Positions 16,760-26,515 of a DNA stretch of 64,000 nt are shown in pieces. A model generated the notes under the pieces. The model did not search any database, was not told the DNA's origin, and was given only the letters and a program-made list of their open reading frames with translations. The translations under genes were made by a program, and so were the position numbers. The stretch is from Jannaschia sp. CCS1 (lineage in GTDB: Bacteria > Pseudomonadota > Alphaproteobacteria > Rhodobacterales > Rhodobacteraceae): NCBI RefSeq assembly GCF_000013565.1, contig NC_007802.1, positions 3,224,001 through 3,288,000 of the forward strand. The letters run 5' to 3'. Positions within the stretch are counted from its first letter, which is position 1, and each line of letters opens with the position of its first letter.

Positions 16760-18270
16760 GGGGACCACCGGTACAGCCACACCTCGGTGGCCGTCTCCTC
16801 GCCGTCGAGCAGTTGCGCGCGCAGTTCCATTGACGGATGGTCGCCCGGCTCCACGGCGAAGGTCAACCGCAGCCCGCCGGTGCGCGGATTGCGTTCCAAC
16901 ACGCCGTCCGTGACCTCACCGCGATTGGTGCGGACGATCCTGGTGTAATCCTCCGGATTGCCCGCCAGCGCCGGATGATCGGCAAAATCGATGGACACCA
17001 GCGTGCGCGAGCGGTCCCAGTTGCCCCCAATCGCAGTGTTCAGGACGGGGGCAACGTCGCGCGGGCGCGGCGGCTCCGCACTCCATTCCATGTTGTAGCT
17101 GAAACGCACCTCTTGCCCCGCGATCAGGCCGTTGCGCGGACGCCAATAGGCGACGATATTGTCGTAGACCTCTAATTCCGACGGGATCTCCACCAGCTGG
17201 ACGGAGCCTTCTCCCCAGCTTTCCCCCGGCGTTATCCACAGGGACGGGCGGTCCTGATAATGGGCCTCGAAATCTTCAAAATCCGCGAGGCTGCGGGCCC
17301 GCTGCAGAAGGCCGAAGCCCCGCGGCCCCGCATCCACGAAGGACGAAACCTCCAGTTGACCGGGGTTCTTCAACGGCCGAAAGAGCAGCTCACCCGCGCC
17401 GTTGTGGACCAGCAACCCGTCACTGTCGTGGACGGCGGGTCGGAAATCATCGTGGCCCGCGCGGTTTGTCTGGTCGAACAGGAACATCGACGTCAGCGGA
17501 GCGAAGCCCACATGGGGCAGGTCCACACGCGGATAAAGCGTGACCTCCACGGACATGCGCGTGGCTTCACCGGGATCGATGCGGAACGTGTAGGCCCCGG
17601 TGCAGCTGTCGCCGTCCAGAAGCGCGTGGATGATTTGCGTCGCATCACCCGGCTGCGGGGCCTCCAGCCAGAAGCGCGTGAATTCGGGGAATTCTTCCCC
17701 CTCCGGCCCGGCCGTGTTTATCGCAAGACCCCGGGCGGAGAGACCATAGTTCATACCGGTGCCGATGGCGCGGAAGTAGCTGGCCCCTTGGAATACGGCG
17801 AATTCGGTGAAAATATCCTCCCGCTCCAAAGCCGCGCGCAGACGCAGGCCGGAATAGCCCATGGTTTCATCCACAGGCAGCTCAGGAAACTGGTCGGTCA
17901 TGTCGAACAGTGACATGTCAAAGGCCAGTGTTTGCGCCGTGCCATCCTCGACCACATTCACCTCCACCGGGCGGGGGAAGTAGAGGCCGGGATGGAAGAA
18001 ATCCACCTTGAAGGGGCGGTCTTCGTCGGTCCAGAGCCCGCGCTGGGGGTTGAACCACATCATGCGGTATTCGTCGTAAGTGAGGTTGCGCCACCCCTCG
18101 GGTACCTGCGGCATCGGGGCGTAAGGCGCCTGCGACAGGCGCAGGGCCTCTGCCTCTAACCACGCGCGGTCAAAGGGATGGGCGGAGCCCTCCCGGAACA
18201 TGGGCAGGCCGAGCGCAGGCGAGGCCATGGCCGCGGCGAGGAGCGCCAGCGAGGAGCGGCGCGACATCAT
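16756..18270 (-). CDS. opgG: periplasmic glucan biosynthesis protein OpgG/OpgD with Tat-like signal
   Basis: 504 residues. The N-terminus MMSRRSSLALLAAAMASPALG has a twin-arginine-like signal, as OpgD proteins do, although the overall match is to the shared OpgG/OpgD family (SGLRLRAALEREDIFTEFAVFQGASYFRAIG, WRPRNGLIAGQEVRFSYNMEW). These proteins shape or cleave the glucan backbone in the periplasm. The start at 18270 overlaps the opgC stop (ATGA). The symbol opgG is used for the family; opgD is equally possible because of the signal type. Confidence 0.88.
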   Translation of the reverse strand: MMSRRSSLALLAAAMASPALGLPMFREGSAHPFDRAWLEAEALRLSQAPYAPMPQVPEGWRNLTYDEYRMMWFNPQRGLWTDEDRPFKVDFFHPGLYFPRPVEVNVVEDGTAQTLAFDMSLFDMTDQFPELPVDETMGYSGLRLRAALEREDIFTEFAVFQGASYFRAIGTGMNYGLSARGLAINTAGPEGEEFPEFTRFWLEAPQPGDATQIIHALLDGDSCTGAYTFRIDPGEATRMSVEVTLYPRVDLPHVGFAPLTSMFLFDQTNRAGHDDFRPAVHDSDGLLVHNGAGELLFRPLKNPGQLEVSSFVDAGPRGFGLLQRARSLADFEDFEAHYQDRPSLWITPGESWGEGSVQLVEIPSELEVYDNIVAYWRPRNGLIAGQEVRFSYNMEWSAEPPRPRDVAPVLNTAIGGNWDRSRTLVSIDFADHPALAGNPEDYTRIVRTNRGEVTDGVLERNPRTGGLRLTFAVEPGDHPSMELRAQLLDGEETATEVWLYRWSP

Positions 18271-19562
18271 CGCTTCACCCGCCAGGGTTGCGATTTCACC
18301 CACCCCACGCTGTAGGCCACCACCACCAGCAGGGCGACGCCGACAAGGTTCACGAAGACCGTGTGCCACGTCACATCCCGGCCCCATTGATCCAGCCAGA
18401 ACCCGTTGAGCCGCGCGAGGATCATCGAAAAGACAAAGATCGCAAGGCTCTGCTGCCCGATCTTCATGAGCAGAGCGACAATCCGCGCCCAGACCCGGGC
18501 GCCTATTCCCGATCCCGTTGCGATCAACCGGCTGCCCCCTTCGCCAACCAGAACCCACGCCAGATAGGCCAGCGACAGGAACTGCGCGAAGCGGAACAGG
18601 CCAAAGTCGGATTTGGTGATCCACATCCGGTTGGCCACGCGCCAGTCAATGACGGGGTTGTTGTCGAACGCCAGGCCGAACCACTCGCGGTTCACGGCGC
18701 GCACGCCAATGTTGGACAGCGGGATGTTGGCCAGCACGATCACTAGTGCCACAGCGATCAACCACCATTTCACGGGCGGTTTCGGGATCCAGCCGATCAT
18801 GAAGGCAAAGCCGGTGAAAAAGATCAGTTGCCAGCCGAAGGGGTTGAAGAACCACTGCCGGTCACTCCACGGCTCTGCTGGCAACGATAGAACCAAATGG
18901 CCGACGCCAAGCGCGTCCAGAATACGGCTCTGCGCGAACAGCCAGACGGTCAGGACGACGGCTCCGGTCAGCCACAGGTTGACGCGGGCCAGAGCCATCA
19001 CGACAGGCATCATCACCAGGATCACCAGGTACATCGGCAGAATGTCGAAGTAGTTCGGCACATAGGTCAGCGTCACGAGACCCAACATTTGGTCCATCGT
19101 GTCCGACACCAAGACGCCGTCACGGGTGATACCATCGAAAAACGGAAAGAGGTTCAACTGCCCCACATAGTTCCGCTCGAACGGGCCCAGCGCGTTCAGC
19201 CCGACCATCAAGGCGGCGATGGCGAAGAACATGCCAATATGGGCCCAGTAGACCTGCCAGCAGCGGAAGGCCACGCGCGTGGTGCCGAGGCCCCAGCCCG
19301 CCCGGTCGAATGTGCGTCCAAACGCAATGGCCGAGGCCATACCGGAGCAAAACACAAACATCTCCGTCGCGTCTGAAAACCCCCAGCGCGCCGGAATCCA
19401 GGAAGTGAAGAAGTTGCCCGGCGTGTGGGCGAAAAGGATGATGATCATCGCAATGCCCCGGAAGAAATCCAAGCGCGGATCGCGCACGGTTGCTGGCGCT
19501 GCGGCTTGAGTTGCGGCGCGCGGGGTAGGTGCAAAATCTGGTGTTGTGCTGACCATGGCCAA
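18267..19562 (-). CDS. opgC: OpgC-family membrane acyltransferase
   Basis: 431 residues with about ten hydrophobic helices. The N-terminal pattern DPRLDFFRGIAMIIILFAHTPGNFF is the acyltransferase-3/OpgC start with a conserved His. OpgC adds succinyl or similar groups to periplasmic glucans. In this genome it leads opgG/D and opgH in one minus-strand run with 4-nt overlaps, unlike E. coli where opgC is divergent. A second ATG two codons in (19556) could be the real start. It lies 13 nt behind a TPR protein gene, which therefore probably belongs to the same transcript. Confidence 0.88.
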   Translation of the reverse strand: MAMVSTTPDFAPTPRAATQAAAPATVRDPRLDFFRGIAMIIILFAHTPGNFFTSWIPARWGFSDATEMFVFCSGMASAIAFGRTFDRAGWGLGTTRVAFRCWQVYWAHIGMFFAIAALMVGLNALGPFERNYVGQLNLFPFFDGITRDGVLVSDTMDQMLGLVTLTYVPNYFDILPMYLVILVMMPVVMALARVNLWLTGAVVLTVWLFAQSRILDALGVGHLVLSLPAEPWSDRQWFFNPFGWQLIFFTGFAFMIGWIPKPPVKWWLIAVALVIVLANIPLSNIGVRAVNREWFGLAFDNNPVIDWRVANRMWITKSDFGLFRFAQFLSLAYLAWVLVGEGGSRLIATGSGIGARVWARIVALLMKIGQQSLAIFVFSMILARLNGFWLDQWGRDVTWHTVFVNLVGVALLVVVAYSVGWVKSQPWRVKR

Positions 19563-19575
19563 GGGCCCGTGTCCC

Positions 19576-20943
19576 CTATTCCGCCGGAACGCGCAAGGGG
19601 GCGGCGGGGCTGGCGGCGATCATCTCACGCCGCGTGGCGGCGAAACGGTCGTCACGGCCCGCACGGCGCGCGGTTCGGGCGTCCAGAATGCCAAGGGCGT
19701 CCTGCATCGCACCCGCCCTGATGCCCGCGTCAATCGTCAACCGCTCGAACACGTCGCGTTGCGCGTGGGAGCCGCCGGCCAGTTGCATATGTCGCCGCGC
19801 TTTGCTGAGGCCACGGAAGGCGCTCGCATAATCGCCCTCGCCAAACGCCTCCAGACCCTGGGCCGCCGCGGTGCCGGGGCTTGCCATGCGCATCTCCATC
19901 TCTGTGCCGGACCGCGCCCCATCGGTTTTGATCCGGGCCACGAGGGTCGCGGCTGCATCTTCGCGGCGTCCCCCTATCAGGGCCAACAGGTAGTGCAGAT
20001 CGGCGAAGATCAACTGGCCGTCATCGGTCCGCGCGGCCGAGGTTTCGGCCAATTCGTCCCAGCGATTGCCCACATCGATCCCCTCCAGCTCCAGCCGCAT
20101 CAAAAGAGATGTGGCGTTGGAGATATCGCGGTAATCGTCGGTGTGATCGGCACGGATCAGCGTATCATAGAGGTCGAGCACAATGTCCGTCTGACCTAGA
20201 TCCAGATGCATCAGCGCCTTGTGCCACCACACATGATAGCGGAAATTGTTGCAGTGGGCCCAGGCCACTTCCCGCCCACTGAGCCAACGCAACCCCTTCT
20301 CGGGCGAGCCGATCATGTCGTAGACATGAGCCACCGCGTGCAGGCCCCAGGCGTCGTCGGGGCACATCTCCAGCGCCGCAGATCCGGCCGCGGCAGCCCG
20401 CCCATATTCCCCTGTCTCTTCAAGCGCAAAAGCGTGGCACCCCATCAGGTAGCCGCGCCCGGGGTGGTCCTGACCGTAGGCTGGCATCACCGTCTCAATA
20501 GACCGGCGCATGCCTTGCGCATCGCCCAGAACAAAGCGGATCGCGTGGGATATCTTCATGGCCAGCGTGTCGTCCGGCGCGACCTCAAGGATGCCGTCCA
20601 GAAGGGCCACGGCCTTCGTCGGCTGCCCGCCGAGCCAGACTTCAAGAGCGCTCACAAACGCCCGCTCCCGCGCGGAGACGGGGCGGTGCGCGACAGAGGT
20701 CTTTGCGCTGACGCAGGCCTCTCGTGCGGTTTGCACCAACTCGCCCCGGCCCAGAAGTAACAGGAATATCCCCTTGACCGCATGGGCCAGCGCAAAATCG
20801 GGATCAGCCGCCAGCGTTGCACCAAGGTGATCGGGAGTCGCGGCACCGTGGGCCATAAAGGCCATTTGCGTTGCATTCCACGCCTCAACCCCGGCCGTTG
20901 TCGCGACGGTGGTGGGTTGCCCGAAACAGTCGATCTGCACCAT
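19576..20943 (-). CDS. TPR protein of the TTC38-like family
   Basis: 455 residues starting MVQIDCFGQPTTV. Helical repeats run through the protein: FALAHAVKGIFLLLLGRGEL, HPGRGYLMGCHAFALEETGEYGRA, DAWGLHAVAHVYDMIGSPEKGL and HVWWHKALMHLDLGQTDIVLDLYD. The order and the HAVAHV/WHxAL signatures match the family related to human TTC38, whose function is unknown. A long upstream frame extension has no coding character and is left out. It sits only 13 nt before opgC, so a role in glucan synthesis or its control is a reasonable guess. Confidence 0.78.
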   Translation of the reverse strand: MVQIDCFGQPTTVATTAGVEAWNATQMAFMAHGAATPDHLGATLAADPDFALAHAVKGIFLLLLGRGELVQTAREACVSAKTSVAHRPVSARERAFVSALEVWLGGQPTKAVALLDGILEVAPDDTLAMKISHAIRFVLGDAQGMRRSIETVMPAYGQDHPGRGYLMGCHAFALEETGEYGRAAAAGSAALEMCPDDAWGLHAVAHVYDMIGSPEKGLRWLSGREVAWAHCNNFRYHVWWHKALMHLDLGQTDIVLDLYDTLIRADHTDDYRDISNATSLLMRLELEGIDVGNRWDELAETSAARTDDGQLIFADLHYLLALIGGRREDAAATLVARIKTDGARSGTEMEMRMASPGTAAAQGLEAFGEGDYASAFRGLSKARRHMQLAGGSHAQRDVFERLTIDAGIRAGAMQDALGILDARTARRAGRDDRFAATRREMIAASPAAPLRVPAE

Positions 20944-21150
20944 GCCGTATCCGATTCTAACAGTGTCCCTAGCATCCGGAGTAGACCAAGCTTTGGTCTG
21001 AGCGAAGGGCTGAACAGTCGATATGACAGACATGTGAGCCGTCGGGACGACCGCGTGAACACTTTCCTGCCGAAACGGCGCAAATTGGCAGGAAACCGCT
21101 GTAACCGCTTGGGTTTGCTTCACACATTGCCCGATTATCGGGCCGCGCGC

Positions 21151-22371
21151 CTACGCGTCTGGCGCGGGGCGGGCACCCGATAACCACTCCAATACCGCAG
21201 CCGTGTCTTCGCCCAGATGCGGCGGAGGACGGCGGTACGTGACGGGGGTGGCCGAGAACTTCAGCGGATTGCCGATCAGCTCCACACCGTCGCGGTCGAT
21301 GCCATCCTTTGCCATGTCGATGCGCATGTCGCGCGCGCGCGCCTGATCCGAGGAAAACGCCTGCTCCACCGTGTTCACGGGACCAACGGGCACCTTGCGC
21401 GCCTCCAGCCCGGCGACGATGTCGGCTTGGCTATGCTCTTTCATCAGCACCTCCAGCATCGGGATCAGCGTCTCCCGGTTCACGACGCGGGCGGAGTTGG
21501 TGGCAAAGCGCGGGTCATCGGCTAGATCGGGCCGCCCCAGAAAATCACAGAACCGCGTGTATTGGAGGTCATTGCCCACGGCGACCAAAACGAACCCATC
21601 GGCACAGGCGAAGGTCTGATAGGGCACGATTGTTGCATGTTCATTCCCCCGACGGGGGCGCGGTTGTCCGGTCGTCAGATGGGCCACGCCTTCATTGATC
21701 ATCCACGCAAGCGACGCATCCACCAGCGACAGGTCGATATGCTGCCCCTGCCCCGTCCGATCCCGATGGCGTAGCGCGGCGAGGATCCCGACGCTGGCAT
21801 ACATCCCGGTCATCACATCAGCGATGCCAACGGCCACCTTGGTGGGCATGCCATCTGTATCTCCGGTCAGGGACATGATCCCAGAATAGCCCTGCGCCAT
21901 CAGGTCATAGCCGGGTTTGTCGCTATTGGGGCCCGTGTGCCCGAAGCCCGAGATGGAGCAGTGGATCAGCTTTGGAAAGGTGGTCAGCATCGTCTCGTGA
22001 TCCAGACCGTATTTCACCAGCCCACCAGGTTTGAAGTTCTCAATCAGGATATCGGACCGGGCAGCGATCTGGCGGATCGTTTCTTGGCCCTCCGCACTGG
22101 AGATATCGACGGCGACCGACAGTTTGTTGCGGTTGGTGCACATGAAATAGCTGGAGAGGTCGGTGGGCGCGCCATCCGTGCCCGTCGCGAAGGGAGGGCC
22201 CCAGGTGCGCGTGTCGTCGCCCCGCTCGGGGTGTTCGATCTTGATGATGGTCGCGCCAAGATCGCCGAGCGCCTGGGTGCAGGTGGGTCCTGCCAGGATG
22301 CGGCTGAGGTCCAGGACGATCAGACCATCCAGCGGGCCCTTGGATGATGTCGGCGTGTCAGATGCGGCCAT
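21151..22371 (-). CDS. CaiB/BaiF-type (family III) CoA-transferase
   Basis: 406 residues from MAASDTPTSS. The family start LDGLIVLDLSRILAGPTCTQALGDLGATIIKIEHPERGDDTR contains the conserved N-terminal fold, and the catalytic aspartate fits SGIMSLTGDTDG/DLSLVDASLAWM. These enzymes move CoA between acids via an enzyme-bound mixed anhydride. Its start overlaps the end of the thiamine-diphosphate enzyme gene by 14 nt, so the two probably act on one pathway. Oxalate breakdown pairs such families, but the partner here does not look like oxalyl-CoA decarboxylase, so the substrate is open. Confidence 0.85.
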   Translation of the reverse strand: MAASDTPTSSKGPLDGLIVLDLSRILAGPTCTQALGDLGATIIKIEHPERGDDTRTWGPPFATGTDGAPTDLSSYFMCTNRNKLSVAVDISSAEGQETIRQIAARSDILIENFKPGGLVKYGLDHETMLTTFPKLIHCSISGFGHTGPNSDKPGYDLMAQGYSGIMSLTGDTDGMPTKVAVGIADVMTGMYASVGILAALRHRDRTGQGQHIDLSLVDASLAWMINEGVAHLTTGQPRPRRGNEHATIVPYQTFACADGFVLVAVGNDLQYTRFCDFLGRPDLADDPRFATNSARVVNRETLIPMLEVLMKEHSQADIVAGLEARKVPVGPVNTVEQAFSSDQARARDMRIDMAKDGIDRDGVELIGNPLKFSATPVTYRRPPPHLGEDTAAVLEWLSGARPAPDA

Positions 22372-23971
22372 CGTAGCCCCCCCTCTCAATCTCTGCGGCG
22401 ATGACGGTGAAGGTATCAGCCTCCAGCGCGGTCTCAATGGCGGCGCGCAATTCGGCCCGGTTGTGCACGGTAACACCTGCGCCCCCCATCGCACGGCCAA
22501 TGCCCGCGATGTCGTGTCGGGCCGGGTAATCCACGGCGGCGTTCTTCAACTGCCGCTCACGCTGCTTTTTCTCGATCAACGCCAGCGAGGCGTCCACGAA
22601 AACGATAATAATCGGTCGCAGGTCCATCTCGGCCGCTGTCGTCAATTCTCCGGCGACCATCAGGAAGCCCCCGTCGCCCACGAACCCCACGGCGGGGCTG
22701 TCCGGGTCGGCAAGCGCCAGGCCCATGGCCATGGGAACAGCACAGCCCATGGTGCACAGCGCTGTGGATTGGATCAGCGCCCGCGGCATCGGGCAGGTCC
22801 ACATCTGGCTGAGCAGGATGCGGTGCGCACCGCTGTCGACGCTGGCCCGCGTGCTGGCGGGCAGCGCCGCGCGGGCTTCGGCGATCACACCTGCCGGGCC
22901 CCAATCGTCATCTTCAGGGAAGGACGCCGCGAGGGCGGTCTTCGTGGCAGCAACCTCGCGCTCCGGCCAGGTCTCCTGCGGCTCTACATCGAACAATGCC
23001 GTCAGCGCTCCTCCCACGTGGCAGGTGAAACTGAGGCCCGCCTGATGCATGTAGTGGCGGTTGGAGACGGCCTGTATATCAATGACGCGTTGCTTGTTCG
23101 GGTCCCAGACTTCCCGCCAGCCGGGTCGCATCTCGATTGGGTCATACCCGACCAACAGGATCAGATCCGCCTGTGCCACAAGCGGCAGCAGATGCGTGTC
23201 CGCCAAGGGTGACAGGCCCGCGCCGCCAAGCGCCAGGGCGTGATCTTCGGGCAGCACGCCCTTGGCCTTGTAGGTGGTGATGACCGGTGCACCGAAGCGT
23301 TCGGCGAAGGCCTCCAACGTGTCGTCGGCAGAATCGCGCAGCACGTCGAGGCCTGCGATGATGAGGGGGCGCCTGGCCTCTGCCAGCCATTGGCGGGCCG
23401 CGTGCAACCCGACGCCATAGGGCGCGATGCAGGCTTCTTCCACACGGCGACGGCCCTTGGGGGTGCAGGGGGCATCCGCCACGGCGATGGGCACGTCGAT
23501 CAGGACAGGACCTGCGCGCCGCTCCATCGCGATGGCCACGGCCTTGTCGGCAATCGTGTCTGCCTCCGCCGCCGAGAGCGTGAAGGTTGCCTTGGTGATC
23601 GGGTCCAGCACGGCCCGGTGATCCAGAACCTGATGGGTATAGGTCAGCGCTTCATCGGCATCGAGGCAGCCGGTCAGGACCACCATCGGCACGCGGTCCT
23701 GTTCGGCGTTGGCCACGACATTGACCGCGTTCATCAGCCCCGGCCCCACCGTCGCCACAAGGACCACCGGCGCGCCGTCCACATGGTGAACCCCTTCGCC
23801 GATGAACCCGCCCGCGTTCTCATGCTTGACCAGATGAAACGCGATCCCGGCCTTCTCCAGCGCGTCAACGATGGTCAGCACCTCACCGCCCGGCATCCCG
23901 AAGGCATGGCGGCACCCGGCCTCATAAAGCCGCTCCGCCACCGCATCTGCCGCGCGCATCTCACCCATCAT
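22358..23971 (-). CDS. thiamine-diphosphate-dependent enzyme, acetolactate-synthase-like
   Basis: 537 residues from MMGEMRAADAV, with AAAGG upstream of the ATG. The three-domain layout is clear: an N-terminal PYR domain with catalytic Glu in VKHENAGGFIGEG, a middle domain, and a PP domain with the ThDP motif GDGGFLMVAGELTTAAEM. Where most members have Asn at the end of the Mg motif this one has Asp (FVDASLALI). It would cleave or join 2-oxo acids. The 5' part overlaps nothing known, and the longer upstream frame has no family match. It is coupled to the CoA-transferase downstream. Confidence 0.78.
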   Translation of the reverse strand: MMGEMRAADAVAERLYEAGCRHAFGMPGGEVLTIVDALEKAGIAFHLVKHENAGGFIGEGVHHVDGAPVVLVATVGPGLMNAVNVVANAEQDRVPMVVLTGCLDADEALTYTHQVLDHRAVLDPITKATFTLSAAEADTIADKAVAIAMERRAGPVLIDVPIAVADAPCTPKGRRRVEEACIAPYGVGLHAARQWLAEARRPLIIAGLDVLRDSADDTLEAFAERFGAPVITTYKAKGVLPEDHALALGGAGLSPLADTHLLPLVAQADLILLVGYDPIEMRPGWREVWDPNKQRVIDIQAVSNRHYMHQAGLSFTCHVGGALTALFDVEPQETWPEREVAATKTALAASFPEDDDWGPAGVIAEARAALPASTRASVDSGAHRILLSQMWTCPMPRALIQSTALCTMGCAVPMAMGLALADPDSPAVGFVGDGGFLMVAGELTTAAEMDLRPIIIVFVDASLALIEKKQRERQLKNAAVDYPARHDIAGIGRAMGGAGVTVHNRAELRAAIETALEADTFTVIAAEIERGGYDGRI

Positions 23972-24201
23972 CCATCGGACCTTTCGCTTGCTGTCCCCGC
24001 CCCTACACTGAAACAGGCTGGCGCTCCAAGGCAATGCGCCCACACATCCGCGTGTGGCCGATTTCGCGCTTGTGACATTTTTGATCGCAATCCTTAGCCT
24101 GCAGGCAAAAGCCAGCGTTACTGCAACCATGCCGGTTCACAGCCATTGCAGGTCAAAGCCCCCCCGCGTTACATCTGGGCGATGGCGGCAGCACGCGGCC
24201 G

Positions 24202-26457
24202 GTGCGGGGACGGATGACCGAGAGTTTGGAAACAGAAAGCCGCAAGCTGCTCTCGCGCTTGCAGGCGGTCATGGCTGAGGCTGCGGCGGGTCAGGAACGG
24301 CTGGACCGCATCACCCATCTGATCGCGGATTCGATGGGAACGGAAGTGTGCTCCATCTACCTGCTCCGCGATGCCGAGACGTTGGAATTGTGTGCGACCC
24401 AGGGCCTGGCGCCCGAGGCTGTGCACGTCACGCGAATGCGGATCGGAGAGGGCCTTGTGGGCCGCGTTGCGCTGCGGGCGCGCCCGTTCAACACCGCCAA
24501 TGCCCCGGCCGAGAAGGGCTTCCGCTACATGGCCGAGACCGGGGAAGAGGCGTTTTCCTCCTTCCTGGGCGTGCCGATCCAGCGGCTGGGAGAACGTCTG
24601 GGCGTGCTGGTCGTTCAGTCCAAGGACGAGCGCGAGTATTCGGAGGACGAGGTCTACGCCCTTGAAGTCGTGGCCATGGTTCTGGCCGAGATGACAGAAC
24701 TTGGAGCCTTCGTGGGCGAAGGGGCCGCCCTTTCGGCACGCCACACCAACCAGTTCATGTTTCGCGGCGGCGTGGCCCAGGAAGGGGCCGCGATGGGGCA
24801 TGTCTGGCTCCATGAGCCGCGCGTCGTCGTCACCAACCCCGTCGCCGATGACCCGGCGGTCGAAAGGGTCCGTCTGACCGAGGCTATCGATCAGCTCCGC
24901 ACCGATATCGACCAGATGCTGACCAATGTGTCGCAGGGCGACAAGGATCAGGCCGAGGTGTTGGAGGCCTACCGCATGTTCGCCCGCTCTCGGGGCTGGA
25001 TGCGCCGGATGGAAGAGGACATCGAGCGGGGGCTGTCGGCAGAGGCGGCCGTGGAGAAAGAACAATCCTCGGCCCGCGCCCGGATGGAAACGGTGCCCGA
25101 CGCCTACCTGCGCGAACGCCTCCACGACCTTGATGATCTGTCCAACCGTCTGCTGCGTCTTCTGACTGGCCAAGGCCGGGACACGGGCGCTGAGATGCCG
25201 ATGGACCCGGTGCTTGTGGCCCGCAACATCGGCCCCGGAGAGCTGCTGGATTATGGTCGCAGTCTCAAAGGTGTCGTGTTGGAAGAAGGATCGGTGGGCT
25301 CGCACGCTGCGATTGTGGCCCGCGCGCTGGCGATCCCCTTGGTGATCCATGCCAAACGCATCAGCACGGAGGCGCTGAACGGCGACCCCATTCTGGTCGA
25401 TGGCGACCAGGGGATCGTGCACTTGCGGCCCGAGGATACCGTCGCCTCTGCCTTCCGGGACAAACTGGCGATGCAGGCCGAAGCGCAGGAGCGCTATGCC
25501 TCGATCCGCGACAAACCCGCGACATCGCTCTGCGGTACGACCGTGTCGCTGCAAATGAACGCGGGCCTGATGGCGGATCTGCCGTCGCTGCCCTCGTCGG
25601 GTGCGGAGGGGGTGGGTCTTTTCCGGACGGAGTTGCAATTCCTCACCCGCGCCCGCGTACCGCGCCGGGGCGAATTGGCGCGGCTCTACGCCAAGGTGAT
25701 GGATGCTGCTGGCGACAAGCGCGTGGTGTTCCGGACCCTCGACATCGGGTCGGACAAGGTGCTGCCCTACATGAAGCCCCAGGATGAGCCGAACCCGGCC
25801 CTTGGCTGGCGCGCAATCCGTGTGGGTCTGGACAAACCCGGCGTCATGCGGATGCAGCTGCAAGCGCTGATCCGCGCCGCGAACGGCAGGCCCTTGTCCG
25901 TGATGTTCCCCTTCATTGCCCAGTTCGATGAATTCACAGCCGCGCGCGATCACCTGATGCGCGAGATGGACCGCGAGGCCGCCTTGGGCCATGTCCTGCC
26001 GTCTGACTTGCAAATTGGCGCGATGCTGGAAACGCCATCGCTGGCATTTGCCCCGCATCAGTTTTTTGAACTGGCAGATTTCATCTCCATCGGGGGCAAT
26101 GATCTCAAGCAGTTCTTCTTTGCCGCTGACCGGGAAAATGAGCGCGTGCGCCGTCGCTATGACACGCTGAATGTCTCGTTCCTGACATTCATGGAGCAGA
26201 TCGTGCACCGCTGTGCGGAGACCGACACACCGCTGAGCTTCTGCGGAGAAGACGCAGGTCGTCCCGTGGAAGCAGTTTGTTTCGCTGCCATGGGATTGCG
26301 CAACCTGTCGATGCGGCCCGCGTCAATCGGGCCGGTGAAGTCGCTTCTGCGGCGGGTGGATCTGCGCGAGGCCCGGGGGGTGATCACCGAGGCACGCGGC
26401 GCGGGCGCGCAATCAGTCCGCGGGGCAGTGATGGATTGGCTGAAGCGCCAGGCCTGA
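24202..26457 (+). CDS. ptsP: PtsP (enzyme I-Ntr), GAF domain plus PEP phosphotransferase
   Basis: 751 residues. A GAF domain (about residues 25-165: RITHLIADSMGTEVCSIYLL through LEVVAMVLAEM) precedes the PTS enzyme I parts: the phosphohistidine domain with VGSHAAIVARALAIPLV and the PEP-binding barrel with LFRTELQFL, FRTLDIGSDK and SFCGEDAGRPVEA. It starts the nitrogen PTS cascade (EI-Ntr to NPr to EIIA-Ntr), sensing glutamine or 2-oxoglutarate through GAF and controlling potassium and carbon/nitrogen balance. An ATG at 24214 (MTESLE) is an alternative start. It is divergent from the ThDP enzyme. Confidence 0.94.
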   Translation: MRGRMTESLETESRKLLSRLQAVMAEAAAGQERLDRITHLIADSMGTEVCSIYLLRDAETLELCATQGLAPEAVHVTRMRIGEGLVGRVALRARPFNTANAPAEKGFRYMAETGEEAFSSFLGVPIQRLGERLGVLVVQSKDEREYSEDEVYALEVVAMVLAEMTELGAFVGEGAALSARHTNQFMFRGGVAQEGAAMGHVWLHEPRVVVTNPVADDPAVERVRLTEAIDQLRTDIDQMLTNVSQGDKDQAEVLEAYRMFARSRGWMRRMEEDIERGLSAEAAVEKEQSSARARMETVPDAYLRERLHDLDDLSNRLLRLLTGQGRDTGAEMPMDPVLVARNIGPGELLDYGRSLKGVVLEEGSVGSHAAIVARALAIPLVIHAKRISTEALNGDPILVDGDQGIVHLRPEDTVASAFRDKLAMQAEAQERYASIRDKPATSLCGTTVSLQMNAGLMADLPSLPSSGAEGVGLFRTELQFLTRARVPRRGELARLYAKVMDAAGDKRVVFRTLDIGSDKVLPYMKPQDEPNPALGWRAIRVGLDKPGVMRMQLQALIRAANGRPLSVMFPFIAQFDEFTAARDHLMREMDREAALGHVLPSDLQIGAMLETPSLAFAPHQFFELADFISIGGNDLKQFFFAADRENERVRRRYDTLNVSFLTFMEQIVHRCAETDTPLSFCGEDAGRPVEAVCFAAMGLRNLSMRPASIGPVKSLLRRVDLREARGVITEARGAGAQSVRGAVMDWLKRQA

Positions 26458-26515
26458 CGGATTGCGCGATGCGCGGCGACCGCATTCAGGATTGCGCTGC
26501 GCTTCACCAGCCGGG

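Noticed and set aside
15881-16948. 355-codon plus-strand frame
   Set aside because: Antisense to opgH and opgG/D, which have complete domain matches.
22163-23212. 349-codon plus-strand frame
   Set aside because: Antisense to the ThDP enzyme and CoA-transferase.
24169-26208. 679-codon minus-strand frame
   Set aside because: Antisense to ptsP; His/Arg/Gln-rich composition typical of a shadow.
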